Shown here piece after piece: positions 42,835 through 51,324 of a stretch of DNA of 64,000 nucleotides. The stretch is taken from the NCBI GenBank assembly GCA_963703075.1, contig OY969786.1:2852001-2916000 (forward strand). Direction: 5' to 3'. Position numbers and translations under genes: made by a program. The notes under the pieces are model-generated. The model was given only the letters and a program-made list of their open reading frames with translations, was not told the origin of the DNA and ran no database searches. The DNA comes from Korobacter sp963703075 (GTDB lineage: Bacteria > Acidobacteriota > Terriglobia > Terriglobales > Acidobacteriaceae). Within the stretch, counting starts at the first letter, position 1, and every line of letters starts with the position of its first letter.

Positions 42835-43877
42835 TGGCGATCTTCCCTCACCGGACGCACACTGCGAAGAACTCCGTGCAGTTTCATCAGTTGTTCCGGC
42901 GGAAGTGTTTCGGTACGTTCCAGAATCTGCCGCGCACGGTCATCCGATTGGCTCATCTCCATCTTTTCTTCGTCCGTAAGCGTCATGATCCGCAACGAGA
43001 GAATCTCGTCGATCTCCGTTCCATCGAAGAGATCGCCCGCGCTTTCCGGTGCGATTTGCGGATAGTCGTAGAGGATGATGGGTGAGACCAGCAAAGTGTC
43101 GCGCTGTCCAGGCGCTCCCACCAGAACGGGCCACACGCCTACGTTGCGACAGGCGGAGGCGGCGTTCGTCAAAGTCTCAGGCGGTTCGAGCAGCGAAACG
43201 AATGCGCCGTTCTGTGTCCCGAGCACAACGTGCGCCGAGACCAGGGATGAAATCAGCGCGGTTTCACGCGCCGAACCCTCGTACGGGGTGACGTTCTCCA
43301 CAGTGAGGCGCAGTTTAGAAATGTTTTGTTGTATAGGCTCGGCAGAAACGGTGATCGTCCCGCTGACGCGTTCGCCCGCACGCAATACAAGGGCCTTGAT
43401 CTCTCCGTTTTCATCGCGGTGTGGCTCAGTTTGCGCCTCAAAAGGAAAATTGAAGTCGTAAGAGAATTGCAGAGATTGCAAGCACAGCCCTGAAATTACA
43501 ACCTCGCGCTCAACCGCTTCCTGCCAACTTTGCAGGCGCTTTGCATTGACGACGACCGAATCCACCATCTCAACTTCGGGCGGAGTTCTACTCGGCAACT
43601 CCTGCACGGGATTTCTTAAAACGCCTACGGAGCGCTGCACCAGTTGAAGGAATCGCGCCCGGATTTCGACCGACGCATCCGGAGCACCCTCAACCAGGAA
43701 CTCCGTCTCCAGCCTGCACGTGTCGGAGCCCACCTGTTTCTCGCTGTAAGCGCGCGGGTACAGCACGCCGAAATTCCACCGCTGCTGGTTCTTCACCGAT
43801 GAAGGTCGATAAGGGTACAACATGTATCCCTCGTACAGCACTGCCTTCGCGATCTGGTCCACGAGTTCCAGGTTCAT
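42831..43877 (-). CDS. Hydrogenase-operon protein of unknown function
   Basis: Protein of 348 residues, family not recognised. It has no signal peptide, no membrane helix and only two Cys of note (CLQSLQF, ACRNVGVW). It opens with VDQIAKAVLYEGYMLYPYRPSSVKNQQRWNFGVLYP, a conserved-looking block, and ends in an acidic, helical tail (LTDEEKMEMSQSDDRARQILE). Overlaps of 4 bases on both sides (with the DUF6084-like and protease genes) mark it as an integral operon member. Start at 43877 is fixed by the ATGA overlap. A structural or assembly role for the hydrogenase is likely. Confidence 0.75.
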   Translation of the reverse strand: MNLELVDQIAKAVLYEGYMLYPYRPSSVKNQQRWNFGVLYPRAYSEKQVGSDTCRLETEFLVEGAPDASVEIRARFLQLVQRSVGVLRNPVQELPSRTPPEVEMVDSVVVNAKRLQSWQEAVEREVVISGLCLQSLQFSYDFNFPFEAQTEPHRDENGEIKALVLRAGERVSGTITVSAEPIQQNISKLRLTVENVTPYEGSARETALISSLVSAHVVLGTQNGAFVSLLEPPETLTNAASACRNVGVWPVLVGAPGQRDTLLVSPIILYDYPQIAPESAGDLFDGTEIDEILSLRIMTLTDEEKMEMSQSDDRARQILERTETLPPEQLMKLHGVLRSVRPVREDRQ

Positions 43878-44524
43878 TGCCGCACCGCCTCCTCGACCGG
43901 CAGCATTCGCTCCACCGTTTCTTCCCAAGTGGGAATGCCGTTTCGGACTTTGAACTCGTGCAGCCGTTCGAAAACGTCGCGGCGCAGGTTGAGCCACGCG
44001 GTGTTGGGATAGTAGGTGTCCATCATGTTGCGCCAGGCTCTCACCGGCAGCCGGAACTTGGTCTCCTTGTCCCAGGAAATCGGCGAAACCTGCAACGCTG
44101 CGCCATCTTCCGTCGCATAGAAAACTGTGCCGCTGAACTGCACCAGCAGGGGGACTTCTCCATCCTCGAGCGCGTAGAAATATTTCGTCGCCGCGACATT
44201 GAAGTCGAAGGTGCAGGGCACCGGCAGCTCAACCTGCGTTTGTTCATGAAAGGCCGGAACAACCATGCTGACATGTGTCCACAACATGGACCGAAGGGTC
44301 TGGCTCCAGCGATCAGGCGCACCGAACAAATCGCGCAAAGGCTCCTGCTCCTCGGCGGTGTAGCGGCGGCGTGCAGCCTCGATCTGAATCTGGCAACGCA
44401 GAGCAACGGTGTGAATCGCCTCGTCCGCATCGCCATTGGAGATTTGCAGTTGCAGCGCGAGCTGGGGCGACACCGCGAAGGGCACGATTTTTGCGCCGGT
44501 AATCTGGAAGTTCAATTCAGGCAT
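43874..44524 (-). CDS. DUF6084-like hydrogenase-operon protein
   Basis: Protein of 216 residues starting MPELNFQITGAKIVPFAV. Conserved blocks are HTVALRCQIQIEAARRRY, LWTHVSMVVPAFHEQT, ELPVPCTFDFNVAATKYFYALEDGEVPLLVQFSGTVF and WRNMMDTYYPNTAWLNLRRD. I match it from memory to DUF6084 proteins that accompany group 1h hydrogenases in actinobacteria. No catalytic motif; beta-rich, cytosolic. Start at 44524 overlaps the previous gene by 8 bases; an ATG five codons upstream is possible. Confidence 0.8.
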   Translation of the reverse strand: MPELNFQITGAKIVPFAVSPQLALQLQISNGDADEAIHTVALRCQIQIEAARRRYTAEEQEPLRDLFGAPDRWSQTLRSMLWTHVSMVVPAFHEQTQVELPVPCTFDFNVAATKYFYALEDGEVPLLVQFSGTVFYATEDGAALQVSPISWDKETKFRLPVRAWRNMMDTYYPNTAWLNLRRDVFERLHEFKVRNGIPTWEETVERMLPVEEAVRQ

Positions 44525-45170
44525 GCGCTTTCTCCACAACGCTCGCGCGCGCCTTCAGGCCGCTGAAGAACTGGCCGATCTCTTGCCACACTTCCGTTCC
44601 GCCGGAGAGGCCGCGCCAGTGAGTGCGGATCAAGCCCACAAGTTTGAAGCACTCATCGATGGGAAGCAGGTAGAACTCCGCCGGCGCCGATCCACGCGCG
44701 TGGCCGACGCGGTTGACGAGCAGCGCCTCAACATCGGTCTCCATCGTGTCGAGGATCGGATTTTCCGCGGCAATTTCTTTCCAGGACTCGAGCGAGAGCA
44801 GCGATTCGGTCGCGCCCGCGGGACTCGGATACAGAGCCACCACGCGTTCGTCCACGCTGCTCTTGTAGAAGAACGCCATGTTGATCGGGATCATCAAGCT
44901 GTCCCACTGGCCATCGGTCATGGCAAAATCTGCCAGCAGGCGGATGCGTCGCGATACTCGCTTATAGCGTTGATTTTCGTGTCCGGAGAACAGCAGAGCG
45001 CAGGCGTCGCACGCACAAATCAATTTTCGCCGGCCCGGTTCGAGCAGGTGTGGATGTCCGGGAGCGAGTTCGGCGCTGCACATCTCGCAGACCTCCACAG
45101 CTCGTCGCCGGCGCGCGAACTGACGCAGGACGTCGAAAGGCTTGGAGTCCGAAGAGGCCTGCATGCTCAT
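44517..45170 (-). CDS. DUF5947-like hydrogenase-operon protein with Cys clusters
   Basis: Protein of 217 residues. Near the N-terminus CEMC (about 28-31) and CACDAC (about 52-57) form a likely zinc or Fe-S site. Later blocks are IPINMAFFYKSSVDERVVALYPSPAGATES and FYLLPIDECFKLVGLIRTHWRGLSGG. I relate it from memory to DUF5947 proteins found beside group 1h hydrogenases. The metal site could be a redox or structural centre between the hydrogenase and its acceptor. The start codon shares a base with the NifU-like stop. Confidence 0.8.
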   Translation of the reverse strand: MSMQASSDSKPFDVLRQFARRRRAVEVCEMCSAELAPGHPHLLEPGRRKLICACDACALLFSGHENQRYKRVSRRIRLLADFAMTDGQWDSLMIPINMAFFYKSSVDERVVALYPSPAGATESLLSLESWKEIAAENPILDTMETDVEALLVNRVGHARGSAPAEFYLLPIDECFKLVGLIRTHWRGLSGGTEVWQEIGQFFSGLKARASVVEKAHA

Positions 45171-45760
45171 CAGTCCGCGCCTTCCCCGCTCATCGCCACG
45201 GTCTCGCCTGCGTGGGGGGCCGCAGTACCAATCAGCGCGTCGATAGCGACAAATCCGGAAGAAGGCTTACCATCCAGACCCTCGATCTCGAGCGACACGA
45301 TATCCGGAGCAGCTTCGTAGATCGTCTCTTCGATGGAAGTCTTGATCGCGGCCGTCGTCGAGCCGCAGGCATGGCCGCCCACTTGCACCTGTAAACGAAC
45401 CACACCCGCTTTATTCGCGAGCAGCTCGACTGCACTCCCCTGTTTGCGACTCAGCGGGCGAAGACGCTCGACTGCCTTTGCGACGCGCGTTTCGATGTCT
45501 TCGGGATGAAGCCCGTAGAGTACGAGCAGGCTCCCGACCAGCGGATCGTGCCCTAGCCGATCAATGATTTGCTGACCGGAATCGCCGGAATCGAAAACAA
45601 TTTCCAGCGCTTTTTCAAAGGCCGCGCTGTGCATTTCCATCAGCGAGTGGATCAGCACTTTCACCTTGGTTCGCGTAGCCGGATCGGCAACCTCGTCCAG
45701 CTCCCGTATCGAATCGCCCATCTGCTGAATGCGTTGTTGAAACTCTTTTTCGCCGGCCAC
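45170..45760 (-). CDS. NifU C-terminal-domain-like protein lacking the CxxC pair
   Basis: Protein of 196 residues. GTG start at 45760 with AAAGGAGC about 6 bases upstream; the longer ORF has no such site. An N-terminal helical part (about 1-75) is followed by a region with DPLVGSLLVLYGLHPEDIETRV and then the NifU_C-like fold (AGVVRLQVQVGGHACGSTTAAIKTSIEETI). Where NifU and NfuA have CxxC this protein has GHACGSTT with a single Cys, so classic Fe-S scaffolding needs another ligand. It is the first accessory gene after the large subunit. Confidence 0.85.
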   Translation of the reverse strand: MAGEKEFQQRIQQMGDSIRELDEVADPATRTKVKVLIHSLMEMHSAAFEKALEIVFDSGDSGQQIIDRLGHDPLVGSLLVLYGLHPEDIETRVAKAVERLRPLSRKQGSAVELLANKAGVVRLQVQVGGHACGSTTAAIKTSIEETIYEAAPDIVSLEIEGLDGKPSSGFVAIDALIGTAAPHAGETVAMSGEGAD

Positions 45761-45822
45761 ATTGCTCCTTTGGAAGATGGGAGAGTGAGAATGGAACTCA
45801 CTCCCCGTATCGTCAAGTCGCT

Positions 45823-47619
45823 TTACGGCTGAAGGCCGAACATCGGCGAGTGTTGCGTCTTCAGCACTTTTCCATCGCCCAGATACATATGGACGCCGCA
45901 CGGCAGACAAGGATCAAAGCTGCGCACCGCCCGCATAATGTCGATGCCCTTGAACTTGTCGGGACCGTTTTCCTCGAAGATCGGCGTGTTCTGCACTGCA
46001 TCCTCGTAGGGACCAGGTGTTCCGTAAACGTCGCGAGGATTGGCATTCCAGGGCGTTGGGGGATATGGATGGTAGTTAGCGATCTTGCCGTCACGAATCA
46101 CGACGTGATGGGACAGCACGCCGCGGACCGCTTCGTGGAAGCCGCAACCGATTGCCTCTTCCGGCACTTTGAAATCAGTCCATGTCCGTGTACGTCCGGC
46201 ATGCAACTCACCCAGCGCCTTGTCCATGAAGTGCAGCGCGCAGGCGGCGGCGTAGGCCTGGAAGTAAGTGCGGGCGCGGTCGCGCTCGATGGCGTTGCTC
46301 CACTTCGGAATCTTCCACTCGAACTCCACTTCCGGCAACGAGGTGGTTTTCGGGAGATAGATCTTCACGCTGTGGCCCGTCGCCTTGACGTATCCAATAT
46401 CCACCAGGCCAGCCAAAGCCGTTGCCCAGAAGCGTGCTATCGGCCCACCGCCAGTATCCAGTGCAAGGTGATCGCCTGTCCGTTTGTCGAACCAACGCGG
46501 CGACATGACCCACGTGTACTTGCTGTCAAAATCACGCTTCTGCGGACGTGGAATCGTTGTCTGGTTCCACGGATGCCGCTTGTCCACCGGGTTCCCTAAC
46601 GGGTCCTTGGTGACGAACGTCTCCGAATTCTGCCAATCGTCGTAATACGAGCTGCCCAGCAAAATGCGGATGTTGAGGTTGATGTCGACCAGGTCGTGCG
46701 TAACCAGCTTGCCATCCACCACGACACCTGGGGTAACGAACATCTTGCTTCCCCAGTTGCTCATGTTCTTGTAGGTGTAATCGCAATGGTCGGGGTCGTT
46801 AAACGAGCCCCAGCACCCCAGCAGAATGCGACGACGGCCGACTTCTTCGTACCCCGGCAAAGCCTCATAGAAGAAGTCGAACAGATCATCGTGCAGCGGC
46901 ACGACTTTCTTCATGAACTCGACGTACTTCATGAGGCGGACGAGGTAATCGGTAAAGAGCTGCACGGTCGGCACGGTGCCCACGCCGCCGGGATATAACG
47001 TGGAAGGATGCACGTGGCGGCCTTCCATCAGGCAGAACATCTCGCGCGTGAGGCGGCTCATCTGCAGCGCTTCACGATAGAAAGCGCCGGTGAAGGGGTT
47101 GAGAGCGCGCATGATATCGGCAATGGTGCGATAACCATGCAGGTTTGCGTTCGGAGAGCTGGTCTTCTCGGCCTTCGCAAACACGCCCGGATTGGTTTCC
47201 TTGACCATCTGCTCGCAGAAGTCCACGCCGACCAAGTTGTCCTGGAAAATGTTGTGATCGAACATGTACTCCGCGGCTTCGCCGAGGTTGACAATCCACT
47301 CGGCGATGGCCGGCGGCTGGACGCCGAACGCCATGTTCTGCGCATAGGTGGCGCAGGTCGCGTGATTGTCGCCGCAGATTCCGCATATGCGGCTAGTGAT
47401 GAAGTGCGCGTCGCGCGGATCCTTGCCCTTCATAAAAATGCTGTAGCCGCGGAAGATTGAGGAGGTGCTATGGCACTCCGCGACGTGGCGGTTTTCGAAA
47501 TCGATCTTGGTAAAGATGCCCAGGCTGCCCACGATCCGTGTGATCGGATCCCAGTTCATCTCAACCAAGTTCTCTTTCTTGGTTGGAACTTGCTTACTCG
47601 GTGCAGTAATTGTGCTCAT
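45823..47619 (-). CDS. hhyL: [NiFe] hydrogenase large subunit, group 1h-like
   Basis: Catalytic subunit of 598 residues. L1 motif RICGICGDNHATC (R77 to C89; C79 and C82 bind the site). L2 motif DPCLPCGVH (C571, C574, H577), followed by a 21-residue tail to be removed by the endopeptidase. The long mid-region inserts (HPWNQTTIPRPQKRDFDSKY) and the partner's CDGD motif fit the high-affinity, O2-insensitive group 1h (old group 5). It oxidises H2 to protons and electrons. The start at 47619 has GAGGAG upstream. It follows hhyS by 20 bases. Confidence 0.95.
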   Translation of the reverse strand: MSTITAPSKQVPTKKENLVEMNWDPITRIVGSLGIFTKIDFENRHVAECHSTSSIFRGYSIFMKGKDPRDAHFITSRICGICGDNHATCATYAQNMAFGVQPPAIAEWIVNLGEAAEYMFDHNIFQDNLVGVDFCEQMVKETNPGVFAKAEKTSSPNANLHGYRTIADIMRALNPFTGAFYREALQMSRLTREMFCLMEGRHVHPSTLYPGGVGTVPTVQLFTDYLVRLMKYVEFMKKVVPLHDDLFDFFYEALPGYEEVGRRRILLGCWGSFNDPDHCDYTYKNMSNWGSKMFVTPGVVVDGKLVTHDLVDINLNIRILLGSSYYDDWQNSETFVTKDPLGNPVDKRHPWNQTTIPRPQKRDFDSKYTWVMSPRWFDKRTGDHLALDTGGGPIARFWATALAGLVDIGYVKATGHSVKIYLPKTTSLPEVEFEWKIPKWSNAIERDRARTYFQAYAAACALHFMDKALGELHAGRTRTWTDFKVPEEAIGCGFHEAVRGVLSHHVVIRDGKIANYHPYPPTPWNANPRDVYGTPGPYEDAVQNTPIFEENGPDKFKGIDIMRAVRSFDPCLPCGVHMYLGDGKVLKTQHSPMFGLQP

Positions 47620-47639
47620 TTGCCAGCGCTCCTCGTTTC

Positions 47640-48701
47640 TCAGTAAGTTCTCGGGTGGTAGCCGGTGGTGAGCTCCGCACGCGGATGCCGCCACTTGGGT
47701 TCTTTGTTCACCGTGTTCTGGGTGATGCTGCGCAACGTGCGCACCGTCATGCCGTACGCATAGGAAGCGTGGGTTGAAACGCGCGCACCTGGCGGCTCAT
47801 CCATAAAGGGCATGAACTTGTCGGGGAAACCGGGCATGGTGCAGCCGATGCAGATGCCCCCAACATTCGGACAGCCACCGATTCCCGCCATCCATCCGCG
47901 CTTGGGGACATTGCAATTCACCACCGGTCCCCAGCAACCCAGCTTAACGATGCATTTCGGAGAGCTGTAGGTTTCGGCGAAGTCACCCTGCTCGTAATAG
48001 CCGGCGCGATCGCAACCTTCGTGGACCGTCTTGCCGAATAGCCACGTGGGACGCAACTTATCGTCGAGCGGGATCATGGGGGCCAGGCCCGCCACCTGGT
48101 AGACGAGGTACAGCAACGTCTCCATGAAGTTGTCCGGTTGCACCGGGCATCCAGGGACGTTCACGATCGGCAGCCCGGCTTTCGACTTCCAGTTCCAGCC
48201 AAGATAATCGGCCAATCCCATGCAGCCCGTAGGATTGCCCTCCATGGCGTGAATACCGCCGTAGGTCGCGCAGGTGCCGGCTCCGACTATCGCCAGGGCT
48301 TTCGGCGCAAGCCGATCGATCCACTCATTTGTGGTAGTCGGCTGACCGGTTTTCGGATCTGTACCGAGGCCTGCCCAGTACCCTTCCTTCTTGATTTTCT
48401 CGTTGGGAATGGAGCCTTCGACCACCAGCACGAAAGGATCGAGTTCACCTTTCCACGCCTGGTAAAAGAACTTCATGAAGTCGTCGCCATTTTCGTAAGC
48501 GAGAACGGGATTATGCAAATGCACTTTCGGTAAGCCGGGGATGGCGCCTAGGAGTACATCTTCCACGCTGGGTTGCATCGCTGCAGTCACGGACACTGAA
48601 TCTCCATCACAGCTCAGACCCGCTGTGATCCAGAGGACGTGTATTTCCGCCACCGCTGGTGGTTTCTGAGTCGATCGACCGTATGGAGCTGCTTCGGCCA
48701 T
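47640..48701 (-). CDS. hhyS: [NiFe] hydrogenase small subunit, group 1h-like
   Basis: Electron-transfer subunit of 353 residues. Proximal cluster motif C31-D-G-D34, with Asp where most small subunits have the second Cys; this 3Cys-1Asp ligand set is known for group 1h. Other cluster motifs are GAGTCATYGG, VPGCPVQPDN, TVHEGCDRAGYYEQ, CIVKLGCWGPVVNC and GGCPNVGGICIGCTMPGFPD. There is no twin-arginine signal, so the enzyme should stay on the cytoplasmic side. First gene of the operon; GGAG ribosome site about 11 bases before the ATG. A paralogue lies at 51325-52374. Confidence 0.95.
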   Translation of the reverse strand: MAEAAPYGRSTQKPPAVAEIHVLWITAGLSCDGDSVSVTAAMQPSVEDVLLGAIPGLPKVHLHNPVLAYENGDDFMKFFYQAWKGELDPFVLVVEGSIPNEKIKKEGYWAGLGTDPKTGQPTTTNEWIDRLAPKALAIVGAGTCATYGGIHAMEGNPTGCMGLADYLGWNWKSKAGLPIVNVPGCPVQPDNFMETLLYLVYQVAGLAPMIPLDDKLRPTWLFGKTVHEGCDRAGYYEQGDFAETYSSPKCIVKLGCWGPVVNCNVPKRGWMAGIGGCPNVGGICIGCTMPGFPDKFMPFMDEPPGARVSTHASYAYGMTVRTLRSITQNTVNKEPKWRHPRAELTTGYHPRTY

Positions 48702-48964
48702 AAGCTACGATCTCCTTTCGCAGTTACCTGCGTCTGCACCGTGCCCACTACGCTGGTCAAAGTGATCTAGATAAGCTCTGGATTGCTACACCTGCCCCCA
48801 CGGCATAAATGCAGCGCTACTCATATCAACAGGCCGAATTGAAACGGAAAAGCGGGGACGCCCTGATTTGGCGTGCGAGCAATTCCCAGAAACCGCCTAG
48901 GGGATTCCCCGATGTAGAGTTGCTGCTGGAGTTTTGTGGTAGAACAAGCTCGCGTCCCCGAAAT
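48702..48964. promoter_or_regulatory. Divergent control region between hydrogenase operon and TonB receptor
   Basis: Gap of 263 bases between hhyS (leftward) and the receptor gene (rightward), expected to hold promoters for both. No strong -10/-35 pair or named operator is clear by eye. AGTGATCTAGATAAGC near 48758-48773 is the only noticeable symmetric A/T-rich patch. Confidence 0.45.
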
Positions 48965-51202
48965 ATGAGAGTGGCAGGCTTGGTTTCGGTAATCAGTCGG
49001 CTTCTGCAAGCCGGGTTGCTGCTCGTTCTCTTCGGTGACTGTGCTCTCGGGCAAAACTTAGTGCTGGAAGGCCGGGTCACGGATCCCAAAGGAGCAGGCA
49101 TTGTCCAGGCGACAGTGACTCTCGATGCCACCCATCAGGCAACCAGGAAAGTCATGACCGGGAGCGCGGGGCGCTTCTCTTTTTCTGGACTTGCTGCCGG
49201 TCAGTACACACTACGTGTGTCCGTGCTGGGATTCGAATCCGTGGTTCGAACTGTGTCGCTGGGTGAAGGTCTCCCGACAGCAGTGGATATTTCGCTCAGT
49301 ATCTCGCCCGACCGGCAGAGCGTCACGGTGATTGCGGAACTGGAAAAGCCCGATATCCTGTCTTCCGATCCGTCGCAGCGCGTCCTCATCCGCGATGAAA
49401 CCCTCGATGCAAATCCAGGGCGCCCTGGCTCGCCGGTATCCATTCCCGGCCTGCCGATTGAAACCGCCTCCGGTGGCATCAAGGCGCCGCAATATTTTGC
49501 GCCTGGGGTCGCCGGGGACCATGGCGAGCCAATCGCGCAATACATCCTGGTCGGCAGCTACCTCGTTTCCAACAACCTTTCCGCCAATGCACACGGCAAC
49601 GGCTATGCCGATCCCAACATTCTCGTGCCTTCCGCCATCGACAGCGTGCGCACTGACGGTGGTGCCTTTAACGTGCGTGAAGGCAACCACTCCGAGAACC
49701 TGTCCGAAACTTTTACTGTGCACCCGGAGCTGCAACCCTTCGCGACAATCACGGGTGACTACCGCGATGCAGACCTGGTAGCGGGGATTTCCGGATCTCA
49801 ATCCTGGATACTTTTCCAGGGTTCCTACGGCAACGGCTTCCTCGACCGCCTCGAACATCGGCAGCAATATAAAGTGAACGCCTATCGCACGGTGAATCTC
49901 GGCAGACATGTACTGACGCTCTTTGCGATTGGATACTACGGCTTCTCGTATGTTCCCGGCTTAACCCCGCTGCACATGCCCCAGTCGCACGACACGATTG
50001 ATCCCCGACAGAAGGACCAAACCCACACAGGCTTACTGGCTGCGAACGACGATTGGAAGTTAAGCTCTTCCCAGCAACTCTCGTTTTCCGGCTTCTTTCG
50101 AACGTATAATCTTGCGCTCTATTCGAATTTCGGAGACGGCTTGATCCGCCAAAGCGAGTTTCGGACCGTGGTCGGCGGTAATTCCGTGTACACGAATAGA
50201 TTTGCCGAGTTCCTGACCCTCCTTGCCGGAGCGGATTATCAGCGCGATGCCCCGCGCCGGCTGGATCTGGATCATTCCTTATCGACCGATCCCGCCATCG
50301 ACGGGCCATTCGAGCCGGTAACCGCCAACAACCTGACTATCGGCGACGCTGCTCCTTATCTAGCCATTGCCGGCAGCCTGGTGGCGCACCTTCACTACTA
50401 CGCTGGCTTTCGTCGAGACGAGATTGGATTTGCCAACTCCGACCTGCTGGTTCCAGCCCATTCCTTCAGCCAATGGAACGGTGTGAACTCCCCGAAAGCG
50501 ACGCTCGCGTTTTCGCCGCGCAATCATTCACTTTTTCCCGTTCTCTCTCTGAGTGCAGGCGAAGCATTCTTCACCAACGACCCACGTATTGGCGCGGGCA
50601 CAGCCTCTGGAACCCTCGTCAGCCGTTCGCGTTCGTATCAACTCATCGCCAGCAAGACCTCGGGCGCGACGGACGTACGGCTCACGCTTGGGCACGTGAC
50701 GACTACCGCCTCCTACGCCAAGATCGATCCTGATACTGGACTGCAATTCAATGAAGGTCCCGGCCGGCTTCGATTTGGCACGCTCTCCGTCCGCCACTAC
50801 CTGCCCGGGGTCATGCTGCAAGCTTCGCTCTCAAAAGCTGACGCTCGCGATGTCTGGACGGGACAGCCCACCCCCGAAGCCCCGCGCACCGTCCTCGACT
50901 TCCTTGGTACGTGGAACACCGTTCCCTTTCATCTTCAGGCACGGGGCGAGTTTGAATACATTGGAGCAAACCCGCTCGGCGATGGGTTCACCAGCATGCC
51001 CATTCGCGAATTTCGTTTCGCCCTCCTTCGACCTTTCGCGGCGAAAAGAATGACCGTGGGAGTGAACCTGCTGATCGCTGGTGGCTACACCGGCCAGACA
51101 ACCGAAACCCTTGTCCTTCCAGACGACCCCTCGCCCACTGAGCAGGTAGTCGGCGTCCGCCTACCTTCTTATGTGAGCCTTTCCTACACCTACCATTTTT
51201 AA
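48965..51202 (+). CDS. TonB-dependent receptor with carboxypeptidase-regulatory-like N-domain
   Basis: Protein of 745 residues. Signal peptide about 1-25 (AGLLLVLFGDCALGQ). Residues about 30-105 are a CarboxypepD_reg-like domain (LEGRVTDPKGAGIVQATVTLD, GQYTLRVSVLGFESV). A plug-like region follows (YILVGSYLVSNN, DSVRTDGGAFNVREGNHSENL), then an outer-membrane barrel ending in SYTYHF, with the terminal Phe typical for BAM. The cargo is unknown; nickel or another cofactor is suggested only by the hydrogenase context. Start at 48965 begins the signal peptide; the ORF reaches 156 bases further upstream. Confidence 0.85.
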   Translation: MRVAGLVSVISRLLQAGLLLVLFGDCALGQNLVLEGRVTDPKGAGIVQATVTLDATHQATRKVMTGSAGRFSFSGLAAGQYTLRVSVLGFESVVRTVSLGEGLPTAVDISLSISPDRQSVTVIAELEKPDILSSDPSQRVLIRDETLDANPGRPGSPVSIPGLPIETASGGIKAPQYFAPGVAGDHGEPIAQYILVGSYLVSNNLSANAHGNGYADPNILVPSAIDSVRTDGGAFNVREGNHSENLSETFTVHPELQPFATITGDYRDADLVAGISGSQSWILFQGSYGNGFLDRLEHRQQYKVNAYRTVNLGRHVLTLFAIGYYGFSYVPGLTPLHMPQSHDTIDPRQKDQTHTGLLAANDDWKLSSSQQLSFSGFFRTYNLALYSNFGDGLIRQSEFRTVVGGNSVYTNRFAEFLTLLAGADYQRDAPRRLDLDHSLSTDPAIDGPFEPVTANNLTIGDAAPYLAIAGSLVAHLHYYAGFRRDEIGFANSDLLVPAHSFSQWNGVNSPKATLAFSPRNHSLFPVLSLSAGEAFFTNDPRIGAGTASGTLVSRSRSYQLIASKTSGATDVRLTLGHVTTTASYAKIDPDTGLQFNEGPGRLRFGTLSVRHYLPGVMLQASLSKADARDVWTGQPTPEAPRTVLDFLGTWNTVPFHLQARGEFEYIGANPLGDGFTSMPIREFRFALLRPFAAKRMTVGVNLLIAGGYTGQTTETLVLPDDPSPTEQVVGVRLPSYVSLSYTYHF

Positions 51203-51324
51203 CCCAGATCAGTAGCAGTCTCCGCGGGCAGCGAATCCACTTGGCAGGTGGAAATCGAGTAGAATACGGCTCCTCTCGGCAGTATCGAGCGGATCAGGCC
51301 CTGAGCAAGCCAACGGGAGGTTGT

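Noticed and set aside
48702..48964. Sigma54-type promoter upstream of hhyS (GG-N10-GC on the minus strand)
   Set aside because: Only the GG and GC doublets fit; flanking bases do not match TGGCAC/TTGC, and the nearby regulator is NarL-type, not NtrC-type.
51241..51324. TTG start for the second small subunit
   Set aside because: No ribosome site, and the added residues have no match in HhyS; GTG at 51325 has GGGAGG upstream.
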